The notes: generated by a model not told the origin, from the letters alone. A DNA stretch of 64,000 nt from Ruminococcaceae bacterium R-25 (GCA_003149065.1 QGFZ01000002.1:558001-622000); one strand, 5' to 3'; counted from the first letter of the stretch, positions 51,959-60,190 are shown. Numbers and translations: made by a program.

Positions 51959-52951
51959 ATGAATAATCTTACAGCAAGAGAAAAAGGCTTTATGTACGTA
52001 ATCACGTTGTTGATTATAGTTGTTCTCGGTTATTTCTTCGGAGTCAGAACACTCAACGACAAGTATGATGAATATAAGGCGCAGTTGGCAGCTTTGGAAC
52101 AGAGAAAGGCATATCTTGACCAGATCAGAGCTAACAATGCAACTATGGAAGCTGAAATCAAGCTCCTGAAAGAAGAATGCGAGAAAATCGAGCTTTCTTT
52201 CATTGATGAAATTGAGTCTGAGACTATTGAACAGTATGTACTTAAGACATTTGAAGATGCAGGTTGTCCTTTCTTAACAAGTGTTACAACAACAGATGTT
52301 GGTATGCCTACTGTCTCCTACGCAGATGGTTCACCTTCAGAGGATCGCTTACTCTGTCTTCAGGTTGTAGTTACATATGTAACTACAGATGGATATACAC
52401 CTACGCAGTATAACCGTACCCCTGACTTTACTCCAAAAGCAGAGACTCCTGTCGAAGAAACAGCAATGGCTATGAAGGATCAGTTTGGTAAGGGTGAATT
52501 TGCTGAAAGACGCGGCTATGATGAATTTATTACTGCAGTTAAGAAAATCAATGCTGAGAATACGGACTGCATAAAAGTAGATTCAATAACGGCTACAGAA
52601 ATGAATGGTTACATGGAGCTTTCAGCACAAATCAGTTTCTATGGCGCTTCGCTTAAAAACAGAATTTCTGTTGATAACAGCAAAGCTCCTTACACGAATT
52701 GGTCAGGCAATACCAATATCGATACTGAGGGCGGATTCATTGGATTCCCTTATGTATGCGATAATGAGAAGAGCCTCTGGTATGGCGTTGAGAACCTTAC
52801 AGCCAGCCCTGAAGCAGATAAGCCGTTTGCATCATACTGGGCTAATTACCTGTTCTTAAAGAACTATGGAAAGGCCGGCGGTAATATAAAGAAGCTTATT
52901 AACTTTGGCGCTCCTAAGGCTGCTCCGGAGGATGCTCAGAAGACTGCCTAA
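51959..52951 (+). CDS. pilO: PilO-like alignment complex protein
   Basis: This is a 330-residue bitopic protein: a short cytoplasmic start, a membrane helix (about residues 9-29), a coiled coil (about 32-80, ALEQRKAYLDQIRANN) and an extracytoplasmic ferredoxin-like domain with a C-terminal extension. Topology and position after PilN point to PilO, which pairs with PilN in the alignment complex. It is longer than Gram-negative PilO (about 200 residues), as its neighbour PilN is. It is the last gene of the pilB operon; the pilin gene follows with its own promoter 119 bases downstream. Confidence 0.8.
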   Translation: MNNLTAREKGFMYVITLLIIVVLGYFFGVRTLNDKYDEYKAQLAALEQRKAYLDQIRANNATMEAEIKLLKEECEKIELSFIDEIESETIEQYVLKTFEDAGCPFLTSVTTTDVGMPTVSYADGSPSEDRLLCLQVVVTYVTTDGYTPTQYNRTPDFTPKAETPVEETAMAMKDQFGKGEFAERRGYDEFITAVKKINAENTDCIKVDSITATEMNGYMELSAQISFYGASLKNRISVDNSKAPYTNWSGNTNIDTEGGFIGFPYVCDNEKSLWYGVENLTASPEADKPFASYWANYLFLKNYGKAGGNIKKLINFGAPKAAPEDAQKTA

Positions 52952-53003
52952 CTAACAGAAAAAGCAAATTGTGACAAAAAAATGAAAAATTTTGAAAAAA
53001 GTG

Positions 53004-53032
53004 TTGCAATTGTTTATAACAGCTTGTATAAT
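53004..53032 (+). promoter_or_regulatory. Strong promoter of the first small pilin gene
   Basis: TTGCAA (53004-53009) and a perfect TATAAT (53027-53032) have a 17-base spacer and lie 38 bases before the ATG. The sequence around the -35 (TGTTGCAATTG) resembles the other two pilin promoters. Confidence 0.85.
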
Positions 53033-53070
53033 CAAGCTACAAACTCAAAAACTTACAGGAGGAATCTAAA

Positions 53071-53277
53071 ATGAAGAAGATTCAGAAGTCAAAGAAGGGT
53101 TTCACCCTCGTAGAAATGGTACTCGTTATTGCTATCATCGTTATCCTTGCAGCAGTTCTCGTTCTTGGTATCGGTGCTTACCTCAAGAAGGCTAGAGCAG
53201 CAGCATCCTCAGTTAAGCAGCACAACAGCTCTGTTGAGTTCGTTAACAAGGAAATTACTAACATTATCGGCGCTTAA
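53071..53277 (+). CDS. Very short type IV pilin, probable major pilin
   Basis: The precursor has 68 residues. The leader MKKIQKSKKG ends at the prepilin peptidase site, followed by FTLVEMVLVIAIIVILAAVL with the conserved Glu at +5. The mature pilin would have only 58 residues, essentially the alpha-1 helix without a globular head. Aromatic residues are few (Phe1, Tyr27, Phe47). Size and layout resemble the truncated PilA of Geobacter (61 mature residues). Its own strong promoter, AGGAGG site and a strong terminator, with codon use like highly expressed genes, suggest it is the major subunit. Confidence 0.88.
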   Translation: MKKIQKSKKGFTLVEMVLVIAIIVILAAVLVLGIGAYLKKARAAASSVKQHNSSVEFVNKEITNIIGA

Positions 53278-53325
53278 TAGCATCGTAATAGTAAAAGTAG
53301 TTTTTACTGAATTAGCAATAATATT

Positions 53326-53355
53326 AGCGGAGAACTTCGGTTCTCCGCTATTTTT
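53326..53355 (+). terminator. Terminator of the first small pilin gene
   Basis: A 10-bp stem AGCGGAGAAC / GTTCTCCGCT (53326-53335, 53340-53349) with a stable TTCG loop is followed by ATTTTT. Confidence 0.95.
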
Positions 53356-53406
53356 GTAATTTGTTAATGAATTATGAAATATTTTAACAAATTATTAACT
53401 TTAGTG

Positions 53407-53434
53407 TTGAAATTTGCCAAGAAGACAGTATAAT
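53407..53434 (+). promoter_or_regulatory. Promoter of the second pilin gene
   Basis: TTGAAA (53407-53412) and TATAAT (53429-53434) have a 16-base spacer. The 12-base stretch TGTTGAAATTTG over the -35 is identical to that at the PilX-like gene. Confidence 0.78.
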
Positions 53435-53478
53435 ACGAATAAGGAAGTATTAGATTAAACCTTGTTTTGGAGGGGTTT

Positions 53479-53712
53479 ATGCATAGATTAAATAAGAGAC
53501 ACATTATTAAGGGCGGTTTTTCCCTTCTCGAAATGATAATTGTTATAGCAATTATTGTTATTCTTGCAGGTGTCGTTGGTGTTGGAGTTGCCGGAATGAT
53601 CAGGACGGCAAAAAATGCCGATTCAGCTGTAAAGGATTCTTCCTTATCCCTCAATGCATCGATCAACAGTGGCGAGTCTTCATTGAGCAAGTATGGATTT
53701 AGCGTAGGTTAA
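53479..53712 (+). CDS. Second very short prepilin
   Basis: This 77-residue precursor has a 13-residue leader ending KGG, then FSLLEMIIVIAIIVILAGVV with Glu at +5. The mature form is 64 residues, again almost only the N-terminal helix, ending in a Ser-rich polar tail (SLNASINSGESSLSKYG). ATG at 53479 follows GGAGGGG closely; an in-frame TTG at 53467 lies inside that site. It differs from the first pilin mainly beyond the helix, so it may be a minor or alternative subunit. The larger prepilin gene starts 20 bases after it. Confidence 0.85.
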   Translation: MHRLNKRHIIKGGFSLLEMIIVIAIIVILAGVVGVGVAGMIRTAKNADSAVKDSSLSLNASINSGESSLSKYGFSVG

Positions 53713-53732
53713 TATTCGCAGAGGAGAACGAT

Positions 53733-54479
53733 ATGAAACGAGTAATTAAAAAGATTAATAAAAAGGGTTTTACTCTTGTTGAGACCTTGTTAGCTACCTT
53801 TATTCTTGTTGTAATTTCAACAATGCTTGTTAATGGTTTTATAGCAACAATGGGTTATTCATATCAGACCTCGGTATATAGCAAATCCGGAGCTAACAAC
53901 TACTCTGCATGTATGGACGATCTCGCATTATGGAATACTTACCCTAATCGAGGCGCTACCAGCAGACAGCAGAAATTAAGCACAGTACCGGCTACCAGTC
54001 TAAAGACTTTATCTTTTGAAACTCCGTCAGGTGTAGCGGCTATAAAGGATTTGTATGTTTCGGTTCAATCAGAGAATACATTAACCAATACTGTTCCAAA
54101 TACATTATCATTTGGAGGTGCAGCATATGCACCCAAGGATGGCACAACAGAGCATGGTGGTGCCGGTTCAGATCAGCTGGCTGATAACAGAAAGACAATA
54201 AAATACTATCCTGAATATTGGCGTGGCCCTAATTCAAATGCAAATTCCTTCTATAAGGTTTTCGTTGTAGCAGATTATGCAAATAAGGATTCAAATGGAA
54301 ACCCTACATACCATTGGGTTGCATTAGATTCTTACGAAGTAAGCGATACATTAGATTGCGCAAAGTATCTGCCCAGTGGTTCAGAAGCAGCTAATCACTA
54401 TATTGGCAATTTGAATTCAAAAACACATATATCCTATGGTCAAGCAGCTGCTCAGAATAATAATGAGAATGCTGGTTAA
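53733..54479 (+). CDS. PilV-like minor prepilin
   Basis: This 248-residue protein has the leader MKRVIKKINKKG, then FTLVETLLATFILVVISTML with Glu at +5. The exported domain (about residues 40-248) is Ser/Thr/Asn-rich with no recognised fold. Proteins of this size and position next to the major pilin usually form the initiation complex at the pilus tip. AGGAGAACG precedes the ATG. Confidence 0.85.
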   Translation: MKRVIKKINKKGFTLVETLLATFILVVISTMLVNGFIATMGYSYQTSVYSKSGANNYSACMDDLALWNTYPNRGATSRQQKLSTVPATSLKTLSFETPSGVAAIKDLYVSVQSENTLTNTVPNTLSFGGAAYAPKDGTTEHGGAGSDQLADNRKTIKYYPEYWRGPNSNANSFYKVFVVADYANKDSNGNPTYHWVALDSYEVSDTLDCAKYLPSGSEAANHYIGNLNSKTHISYGQAAAQNNNENAG

Positions 54480-54533
54480 TACGGTTGCATAATATTGCGC
54501 AGGCGATTTATTTAAAACGCGGGGAAGATAATT

Positions 54534-55265
54534 ATGAAGAAGAACTTGAAAAGCAGAAAAGGTTTTACCTTAGTTGAAATGCTGTTATCCTTAGCCATCA
54601 TTTGCATGATCGGCGGCGTTATTGGTGGGCTTTGTGTATCAATTGCAAATTCTTTTGCAACTACCTATAACATTGATGACTCTGCTGATTACGCTATGTT
54701 ATATGCCAAAGGTTTTGAGAATTCATTTTTGGCTACCACACAAGGACCAGGCGCCAAAGATGACTATTGGACATGGACAGTTGCTAATAGCAAGGGTGTT
54801 GGTGGACCTCCGTTGCTTCAGATTTCTGAAAAAGGCGGATCTCCTTCGAATGTATTTACTCCCCGTTTTATAGGTACAACTTCATCGCCTTCAAAATGGT
54901 CTGTAATAATGTTTTATGACGTTGAGGAGAAGACTACCGGATCAAACAAATCTCTTCTTGTTAATTATCGTATTTATATGAGAGATAATTACAGCAGAAC
55001 ATCGTATATCTATAGATATGACGGAAGTTTCTGGGTTCCTCGTTTCTATGAAAGAGCTACAATGGCTGGTCCCGATGCAACAGGTAGAGCAATCACCGTT
55101 GATAAAACTTCTTCTCCTATGACAGAAGAAACATTAAAGGATTTCTGTAAGGATGGCACCGTTCTTAACCAGAAAGCATTTGATGCAATCAAAGATGATC
55201 TGGAAGAAAATACTTCTACAAATCCTGCCAAGTATTGGACACAGATTAAGTATCAATGGGGCTAA
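54534..55265 (+). CDS. PilW/GspJ-like minor prepilin
   Basis: This 243-residue protein has the leader MKKNLKSRKG and then FTLVEMLLSLAIICMIGGVI. The following domain (VNYRIYMRDNYSRTSYIYRYD) has the strand pattern of GspJ/PilW-type minor pilins, which join the tip complex with PilX and PilV types. GGGGAAG lies ahead of the ATG. It is the last gene of the pilus locus and is followed by a terminator. No PilD prepilin peptidase gene is found here, so processing depends on a gene elsewhere. Confidence 0.82.
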   Translation: MKKNLKSRKGFTLVEMLLSLAIICMIGGVIGGLCVSIANSFATTYNIDDSADYAMLYAKGFENSFLATTQGPGAKDDYWTWTVANSKGVGGPPLLQISEKGGSPSNVFTPRFIGTTSSPSKWSVIMFYDVEEKTTGSNKSLLVNYRIYMRDNYSRTSYIYRYDGSFWVPRFYERATMAGPDATGRAITVDKTSSPMTEETLKDFCKDGTVLNQKAFDAIKDDLEENTSTNPAKYWTQIKYQWG

Positions 55266-55288
55266 TGAAGTAATTAATGAATAAATAT

Positions 55289-55317
55289 GGGCTCTGCAGA
55301 ATGGCAGAGCCTTTTTT
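55289..55317 (+). terminator. Terminator of the minor prepilin genes
   Basis: An 8-bp GC-rich stem GGCTCTGC / GCAGAGCC (55290-55297, 55304-55311) with a six-base loop is followed by TTTTTT. Confidence 0.95.
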
Positions 55318-55402
55318 ATTGCATAGCTATAGAAAGGCATCATGGTTTATTATCACCTCCATATTTGGTAGAATTACGTAAAAAAATAAGGAAGATGGAT
55401 AT

Positions 55403-56230
55403 ATGAAGATTAAAGTCGGTTTGGATATTGGCGGCAGCACGACAAAGATCGTTGGTATGAGAGAAGGCAAGATAATTGCCAGGGATATCGTCAGAGCGGC
55501 AGATCCGGTAACTTCGGCTTTCGGTGCTGTCGGAAAACTTATTAACGATAATTCATTATCCATAAATGACATTGAACAGATCAACATTACAGGTGTCGGT
55601 TCTGTTTTCCCGGCAGGTCCCATTCTCGGAATAAAGACAGTAACTGTTGAAGAATTCAAAGCTACAGGTTTGGGCGGATTATATCTCTCAGGACTTGATC
55701 ATGCTGTAGTAGTCAGCATGGGAACAGGTACTGCTTATCTTGAAGCCAGGAAAGAAAATGTAAGACACATTATTGGTTCCGGTGTAGGCGGAGGTACTCT
55801 TGTAGGTTTAGGTCTTGCCCTGACAGGAACAAGAGATGCTGTTAAGCTTTCTGATATGGCAACAGAAGGTGATATTTTGAAAGTTGATCTTACCATCGGA
55901 GATATTACAAAAGATGGTGTTACCGGACTTCCGATGAATGTTACGGCTTCAAATTTCGGAAAGGCCGCAGATGACCTCTCCAGGGAAGATAAGATGGCCG
56001 GAGTATTTAATCTCGTTTATCAGGCAATTGGTACTGTTGCAGTTATGGCATCAAGACAGTGCAACATCAAAGATATCGTATTTACAGGCCAACTTACCGG
56101 TCTTAAAGAGTGCCAGGAGTATCTGCTTCCTTTTGAAGGCCTCTATGGTGTAAATATGATCGTTCCTGAAGATGCTGTTTTCGCAACAGCTTTAGGAAGC
56201 TGTCTTGTTGAAGGGCAGGAAGAAAAGTGA
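55403..56230 (+). CDS. coaW: Type II pantothenate kinase
   Basis: This enzyme phosphorylates pantothenate, the first step of CoA synthesis. The 275-residue protein has the ASKHA fold: VGLDIGGSTTKIVGM (phosphate 1), NITGVGSVFPAGP, then VVVSMGTGTAYLEA (phosphate 2) and HIIGSGVGGGTLVGLG. It matches the eukaryote-like type II PanK found in staphylococci and many Clostridia, which is not strongly inhibited by CoA. AAGGAAG precedes the ATG. It heads a run of four overlapping genes to hemZ. Confidence 0.9.
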   Translation: MKIKVGLDIGGSTTKIVGMREGKIIARDIVRAADPVTSAFGAVGKLINDNSLSINDIEQINITGVGSVFPAGPILGIKTVTVEEFKATGLGGLYLSGLDHAVVVSMGTGTAYLEARKENVRHIIGSGVGGGTLVGLGLALTGTRDAVKLSDMATEGDILKVDLTIGDITKDGVTGLPMNVTASNFGKAADDLSREDKMAGVFNLVYQAIGTVAVMASRQCNIKDIVFTGQLTGLKECQEYLLPFEGLYGVNMIVPEDAVFATALGSCLVEGQEEK

Positions 56231-57012
56231 GAGACAAGAGGCTCGCCAAAGACCGCGCGTGGGAACTGGATTTCTTAAGAGGAATCGCTCTTATCATGAT
56301 GCTGTTCATGCACATGTCCTGGGACGTGCGTTATGAATTCGGTTTTGATGTTTTCAGATATCTTCAGGCACCGTGGTTCTGGTCTTTTATTCATCCTATA
56401 ATCGTAGTTCTGTTTGTAAGCGTATCAGGTATATGCTGTACCTTTTCAAGGAATAATGTAAAAAGAGGATTAAAGCTTCTTGCAGCTACAGTGAGTATGT
56501 ATACCGCTACTTTTGTGATCAACAAAGTTACGGGAATCGAATGCCTGATACTGTTTAACGTTCTGGCGGTTCTCACATGCGGTATTTTCCTTTATGCCCT
56601 GATCTCATCTTGCGAAAAGAAGGCCAACATAAATCCTAATGTCACTAATGTGATCATGGGCCTTATAGGACTTTATATAGTCATAGTCGGATGCGATATC
56701 CATTATATGGATTATTCAACTGAAAACCCGGTATTTCTTCCTATAGGTTTTGATATTCAAAATTTGCCCAACATGGCAGATTACATGCCGCTTTTCCCGT
56801 GGCTCGGAGTATTCCTTATAGGATGCGTGATCGGAAGATTGTGCTATAAGGAAAAGAAGACTTTGATTCCGAAAGAGAGCAAGGTCATGACTGCAATTGC
56901 AAGGCCTGTTGAATTCATAGGCAGACATTCGCTCATAATCTATCTTGTACATCAGCCGGTCATCTATGGTCTGTTGTATGTGATCTTCTGGTCAATCTTT
57001 TCAGCAAGATGA
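56227..57012 (+). CDS. DUF1624/HGSNAT-like acyltransferase membrane protein
   Basis: This 261-residue protein has about seven membrane helices and the opening motif RAWELDFLRGIALIMMLFMHMSWD of the heparan-alpha-glucosaminide acetyltransferase catalytic family (read here as WELDFLRGIALIMMLFMH). The His after the first helix is the residue thought to carry the acetyl group. It may acetylate a surface glycan. The start is GTG at 56227, overlapping the coaW stop (GTGA). DUF3810 follows with an ATGA overlap. Confidence 0.82.
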   Translation: MRDKRLAKDRAWELDFLRGIALIMMLFMHMSWDVRYEFGFDVFRYLQAPWFWSFIHPIIVVLFVSVSGICCTFSRNNVKRGLKLLAATVSMYTATFVINKVTGIECLILFNVLAVLTCGIFLYALISSCEKKANINPNVTNVIMGLIGLYIVIVGCDIHYMDYSTENPVFLPIGFDIQNLPNMADYMPLFPWLGVFLIGCVIGRLCYKEKKTLIPKESKVMTAIARPVEFIGRHSLIIYLVHQPVIYGLLYVIFWSIFSAR

Positions 57013-58202
57013 AGATAAAGAGCAAGAAAAGGAAAAGAACGGCATTAAAGATCGTTCTGCTTGTTTTGCTTACAGCGCTATTTATATGCGCTGTAGAATT
57101 TAATAACTACATTCCGAGAAATGTTGCCGATTATTATTGTAATAACATCTTCCCGTATGTATCAAAGCCGCTTCAGTGCTTTAATATGTTCTTCCAGTTT
57201 TCTCTTACAGAAGGAATAGTCGTATGTATTTTCCCTTTGCTTGCTATAGGGTTTATCTGGTGGCTATTGATCCTTATCAAGAAGATGTTAACAAAAGGGG
57301 CTTTACGGTTCTTCTTTAAATCTGCAAGGAATCTTTTGATAGTTGCGATCGTTATGGCAATACTTTTCCAGGCAATGCACGGGATCAATTACAGAAGGAC
57401 CAAAGCTGCAACTGAACTCAAACTGGTCTCTAAAGAAGAATTGACCTTTGAAGATTATTGCGCGGCTTTAAGGTGGTCATATCTTGGTATGATCGAAGCG
57501 AGGAGCCATTTGGGCGAAGACTATAACGGCGTTGCCCACATGAATAACAGTTTTGAAAATAATGCTGTTTATGCAAATTCGCTCTTAGACAGCTTCGCAG
57601 ATAAATATAATGTCCCGCTTACCAAAAATTATGTGCGCGCCAAGCCGGTTTCACTGAGCCACTACTGGAGCTATACATATATAGTCGGCATGTACAATGC
57701 TTTGCTTTGTGAAGCAAACATCAATACCGATTATATTGATATAACTGAGTTCCCGATAAACGTATGCCACGAGCTGTGCCATGCAAAAGGTTATGCGAGC
57801 GAGACTGACTGTAACCTCTTGGCATCTTTGGCCTGCTGTTCTTCTTCGCGCGCTGATTTCAGATATGCAGGTTACCGGTGGATATTCTGGAATCTTTATT
57901 GGGTTACTGAATCGATCGCGGAAGCAACGGGCGAGATCATGCCTGAATATGCATATTCATCAGAGATGGATCCTGTATACAGGGATGAAATGGCATCCGA
58001 TTATTACTGGGGAAAGATCAATGAAGAAGTCGATGCGATAAGAGATATCTTCAGTGTTGATATTACGGAAACAAGTGATAATGTTAACGATGCATTCCTG
58101 AAATCCAATGGTGAAGAAGAGGGCGTCGGAGCATACATAGTTCCTGACAGCATTTATGTCAGGTTCTATCTGACACATATTGCAGGTGGGGAAAATGCTT
58201 GA
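57009..58202 (+). CDS. DUF3810 membrane protein with HExxH motif
   Basis: This 397-residue protein has three membrane helices in the first 130 residues and a large extracytoplasmic C-terminal domain. That domain contains CHELCHAKGYASETDCN (about residues 254-270). The HELCH string has the zinc-protease form HExxH, and a Glu seven residues on could be a third ligand, but peptidase activity for DUF3810 is unproven as far as I know. It sits between an acyltransferase and hemZ in a tight operon, so it is expressed with them. Confidence 0.82.
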   Translation: MKIKSKKRKRTALKIVLLVLLTALFICAVEFNNYIPRNVADYYCNNIFPYVSKPLQCFNMFFQFSLTEGIVVCIFPLLAIGFIWWLLILIKKMLTKGALRFFFKSARNLLIVAIVMAILFQAMHGINYRRTKAATELKLVSKEELTFEDYCAALRWSYLGMIEARSHLGEDYNGVAHMNNSFENNAVYANSLLDSFADKYNVPLTKNYVRAKPVSLSHYWSYTYIVGMYNALLCEANINTDYIDITEFPINVCHELCHAKGYASETDCNLLASLACCSSSRADFRYAGYRWIFWNLYWVTESIAEATGEIMPEYAYSSEMDPVYRDEMASDYYWGKINEEVDAIRDIFSVDITETSDNVNDAFLKSNGEEEGVGAYIVPDSIYVRFYLTHIAGGENA

Positions 58203-59610
58203 AGTAATCCTTAAAGGACATGACAAATATTACGGAGTATCCGATGTGCTTAGAATGTTTTCGGGTGTTCCCGAAGAGCTCAAGGATGAGGGAAAAGTAA
58301 TTGCGCCGGAAGGCCCGGATGCTGTCCTTATAAATGAGCTTTTTGATGACGGCAGATCAGTCACATATTTTGGCGATAAGGCCTTTGAGTTCAAAGGTGA
58401 GCTGTTAGAGCCCGGACGTGAGATCAAGAGATCTCTTTATATGGCTTTGTCTGACATCACAGGTAAGGAACTGCCTTGGGGATGCCTTACCGGAATAAGA
58501 CCTACACTGGTTGCATGCGAAGAATCTGACTCTAAAGCTTTGGAAGAAAAGTATTTCGTAAGACCCGATAAAGCAGCACTCGCATTTGAGACTTCAAGAG
58601 AAGAACAGAGGATTTTAGAACTGGTTCCGGAAGAAAATCTCAATATCTATGTCGGCATTCCATTCTGTCCTTCGAGGTGCGAATACTGCTCATTCGTATC
58701 TTCGGATATTTCCTGTCACATGGACAGACTCGTTAATTACGGAGCTGCGCTCGAACGTGAGATAGAACTCGTTTCAAAGCACATAAGAAGACCCATATCA
58801 TCTCTTTATGTCGGAGGCGGCACACCTACCGTATTTGCAGAAAGAGAATTCTCGTCACTTCTTGACTGCATCTATTCAAATCTGAATATCACTTCAGATG
58901 CAGAGGTTACTGTCGAAGCCGGAAGACCTGATACGATCACGGATGGCAAGTTAGAAGCGATGAGAGATCACGGCATCACGAGGATCTGCATTAATCCCCA
59001 GACGATGAGATCAGAGACTCTCTTGAGACTTGGAAGAAAACATACAGCTGAAGATACTGTCCGTGTTTTCGAAAAAGCGCGTGCGATGGGATTTGACCTA
59101 ATCAACATGGATCTTATCGCAGGACTCCCTTATGAAGATGCGGAAGAACATGTGAAGTCAACTAAACGACTTATCGAGCTCGCGCCAGCTAACATAACCG
59201 TACATACACTTTATAAGAAGAGGCGCGCCGCTATGAGCCGCGACAAAGTAATGGATAAGGAAAAGACCCGCGATACTTTGGATGAATGTGTAGCGGAAAG
59301 CTATAAGCTCCTCATGGAAGCAGGCTACCATCCGTATTATATGTACCGCCAGAAAGATACCGGTCATGGTCTCGAAAATACCGGTTTTGCAAAAGGCGAT
59401 ACGGGAAGCCTTTATAATGTTGCCATGATGAGCGATGCCAGAGATGTGCTCTCGTTTGGCGCCGGCGGAATGAGCAAGAGATGCTTTAAGCAGGAAGGCG
59501 AGACCGTAAAACACAGGGTGGAGAGGTGTCCCACCATAAAAGATGCTCTTACATATATCGAGAGAGTGGAAGAGATGGCCGAAAAGAAGATCGCCTTCTT
59601 TGAACTGTAA
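58195..59610 (+). CDS. hemZ: Oxygen-independent coproporphyrinogen III oxidase-like radical SAM protein HemZ
   Basis: HemZ-type proteins are radical SAM enzymes related to HemN. The 471-residue protein has an N-terminal extension of about 150 residues, then GIPFCPSRCEYCSF with the CxxxCxxC cluster motif (about residues 157-166), SSLYVGGGTPTVF, and SINPQTM-like ICINPQTM. A genuine role in haem synthesis is doubtful in a fermentative anaerobe without other hem genes in view; some family members are haem chaperones. ATG at 58195 lies in the end of the DUF3810 gene with AGGTGGGG just ahead; a TTG at 58180 is less likely. Confidence 0.88.
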   Translation: MLEVILKGHDKYYGVSDVLRMFSGVPEELKDEGKVIAPEGPDAVLINELFDDGRSVTYFGDKAFEFKGELLEPGREIKRSLYMALSDITGKELPWGCLTGIRPTLVACEESDSKALEEKYFVRPDKAALAFETSREEQRILELVPEENLNIYVGIPFCPSRCEYCSFVSSDISCHMDRLVNYGAALEREIELVSKHIRRPISSLYVGGGTPTVFAEREFSSLLDCIYSNLNITSDAEVTVEAGRPDTITDGKLEAMRDHGITRICINPQTMRSETLLRLGRKHTAEDTVRVFEKARAMGFDLINMDLIAGLPYEDAEEHVKSTKRLIELAPANITVHTLYKKRRAAMSRDKVMDKEKTRDTLDECVAESYKLLMEAGYHPYYMYRQKDTGHGLENTGFAKGDTGSLYNVAMMSDARDVLSFGAGGMSKRCFKQEGETVKHRVERCPTIKDALTYIERVEEMAEKKIAFFEL

Positions 59611-59698
59611 CGAAAAAAGAATACCCATCTGTTCAGACAAGTTCCGCAGGCACTTTGTGCCGAGGACCTGTTCGCAGGATGAACAGATGGGTATTCTT
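59611..59698 (-). terminator. Long hairpin terminator of tRNA-Pro
   Basis: A perfect 19-bp inverted repeat (59617-59635 against 59680-59698; arm AAGAATACCCATCTGTTCA) surrounds 44 bases with an inner hairpin GGCAC-TTTG-TGCC. On the minus strand it starts at the A of the tRNA's CCA end and is followed by TTTTTT. It can also form in the hemZ transcript, but lacks a T-run in that direction. Confidence 0.8.
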
Positions 59699-59773
59699 GG
59701 TCGAGGTGACAAGACTCGAACTTGCGACCCCATGCTCCCAAAGCACGTACGCTACCAACTGCGCTACACCTCG
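59698..59773 (-). tRNA. tRNA-Pro (anticodon TGG)
   Basis: Read on the minus strand, the acceptor stem CGAGGTG pairs with CACCTCG, followed by the A discriminator and encoded CCA. The D-arm has AGCGCAGTTGGTAGCGT. The anticodon stem-loop has GTGC, TTTGGGA, GCAT, giving anticodon TGG after the T33. The T-arm has GGTTCGA-type AGTTCGAGTC. The family UGG tRNA reads all four Pro codons. Confidence 0.97.
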
Positions 59774-59814
59774 ATACGGCGGTTATTATATATGTTTTGG
59801 AGTTTAACTGCAAA

Positions 59815-59844
59815 TAAAAGACCCGCACTTTTGGGTGCGGGTCT
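59815..59844 (-). terminator. Terminator of the DUF4870 gene
   Basis: A 10-bp stem AGACCCGCAC / GTGCGGGTCT (59819-59828, 59835-59844) is followed by TTTATTTG on the minus strand. It lies 22 bases after the DUF4870 stop and upstream of the tRNA. Confidence 0.85.
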
Positions 59845-59866
59845 GAATTTTAGATTGTAATTGTAA

Positions 59867-60190
59867 TTACTTTACAATCTTGAAATTTCCGAGGAAGAGA
59901 GGAAGTGTGAAGTACTGAGTCTTAGCTGCAGCGATGATACCCATAACCATGAATACAACAATTGCGATCTCGCAGAACCAACCTAAGAAGGGGATGCAAG
60001 CAAGGATTGCGCCGCAGATGGAAAGAACGATACCGTTGTTTACGTGACTTCTTACAAAAGGTGATGTCTTCTCAGGTGAGATCAAAAGGCCCAAGAGCCA
60101 GAGAACTGAGATGTAAGAAAGGATTGAGAACAACTTTGCGTTGGAAGGAAGCTGCTCTGAGGTGTTAACCTGTGTCTGATTTTCTGCCAT
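59867..60190 (-). CDS. DUF4870 family small membrane protein
   Basis: This 107-residue protein has a polar N-terminus (1-18) and three hydrophobic segments (about 19-38, 50-68, 70-90), with the SPEKTSPFVRSHVNNGI loop typical of DUF4870 (Tic20-like) proteins. The function is unknown. AAAGGAG lies eight bases before the ATG. An 18-bp palindrome (60218-60235) lies upstream between it and the divergent methyltransferase gene and may control one or both. Confidence 0.82.
   Translation of the reverse strand: MAENQTQVNTSEQLPSNAKLFSILSYISVLWLLGLLISPEKTSPFVRSHVNNGIVLSICGAILACIPFLGWFCEIAIVVFMVMGIIAAAKTQYFTLPLFLGNFKIVK

Noticed and set aside
53071-53277. Conductive 'e-pilin' claim for the short pilin
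   Set aside because: Only three aromatic residues in 58, well below the density of Geobacter PilA; kept only as a structural parallel.
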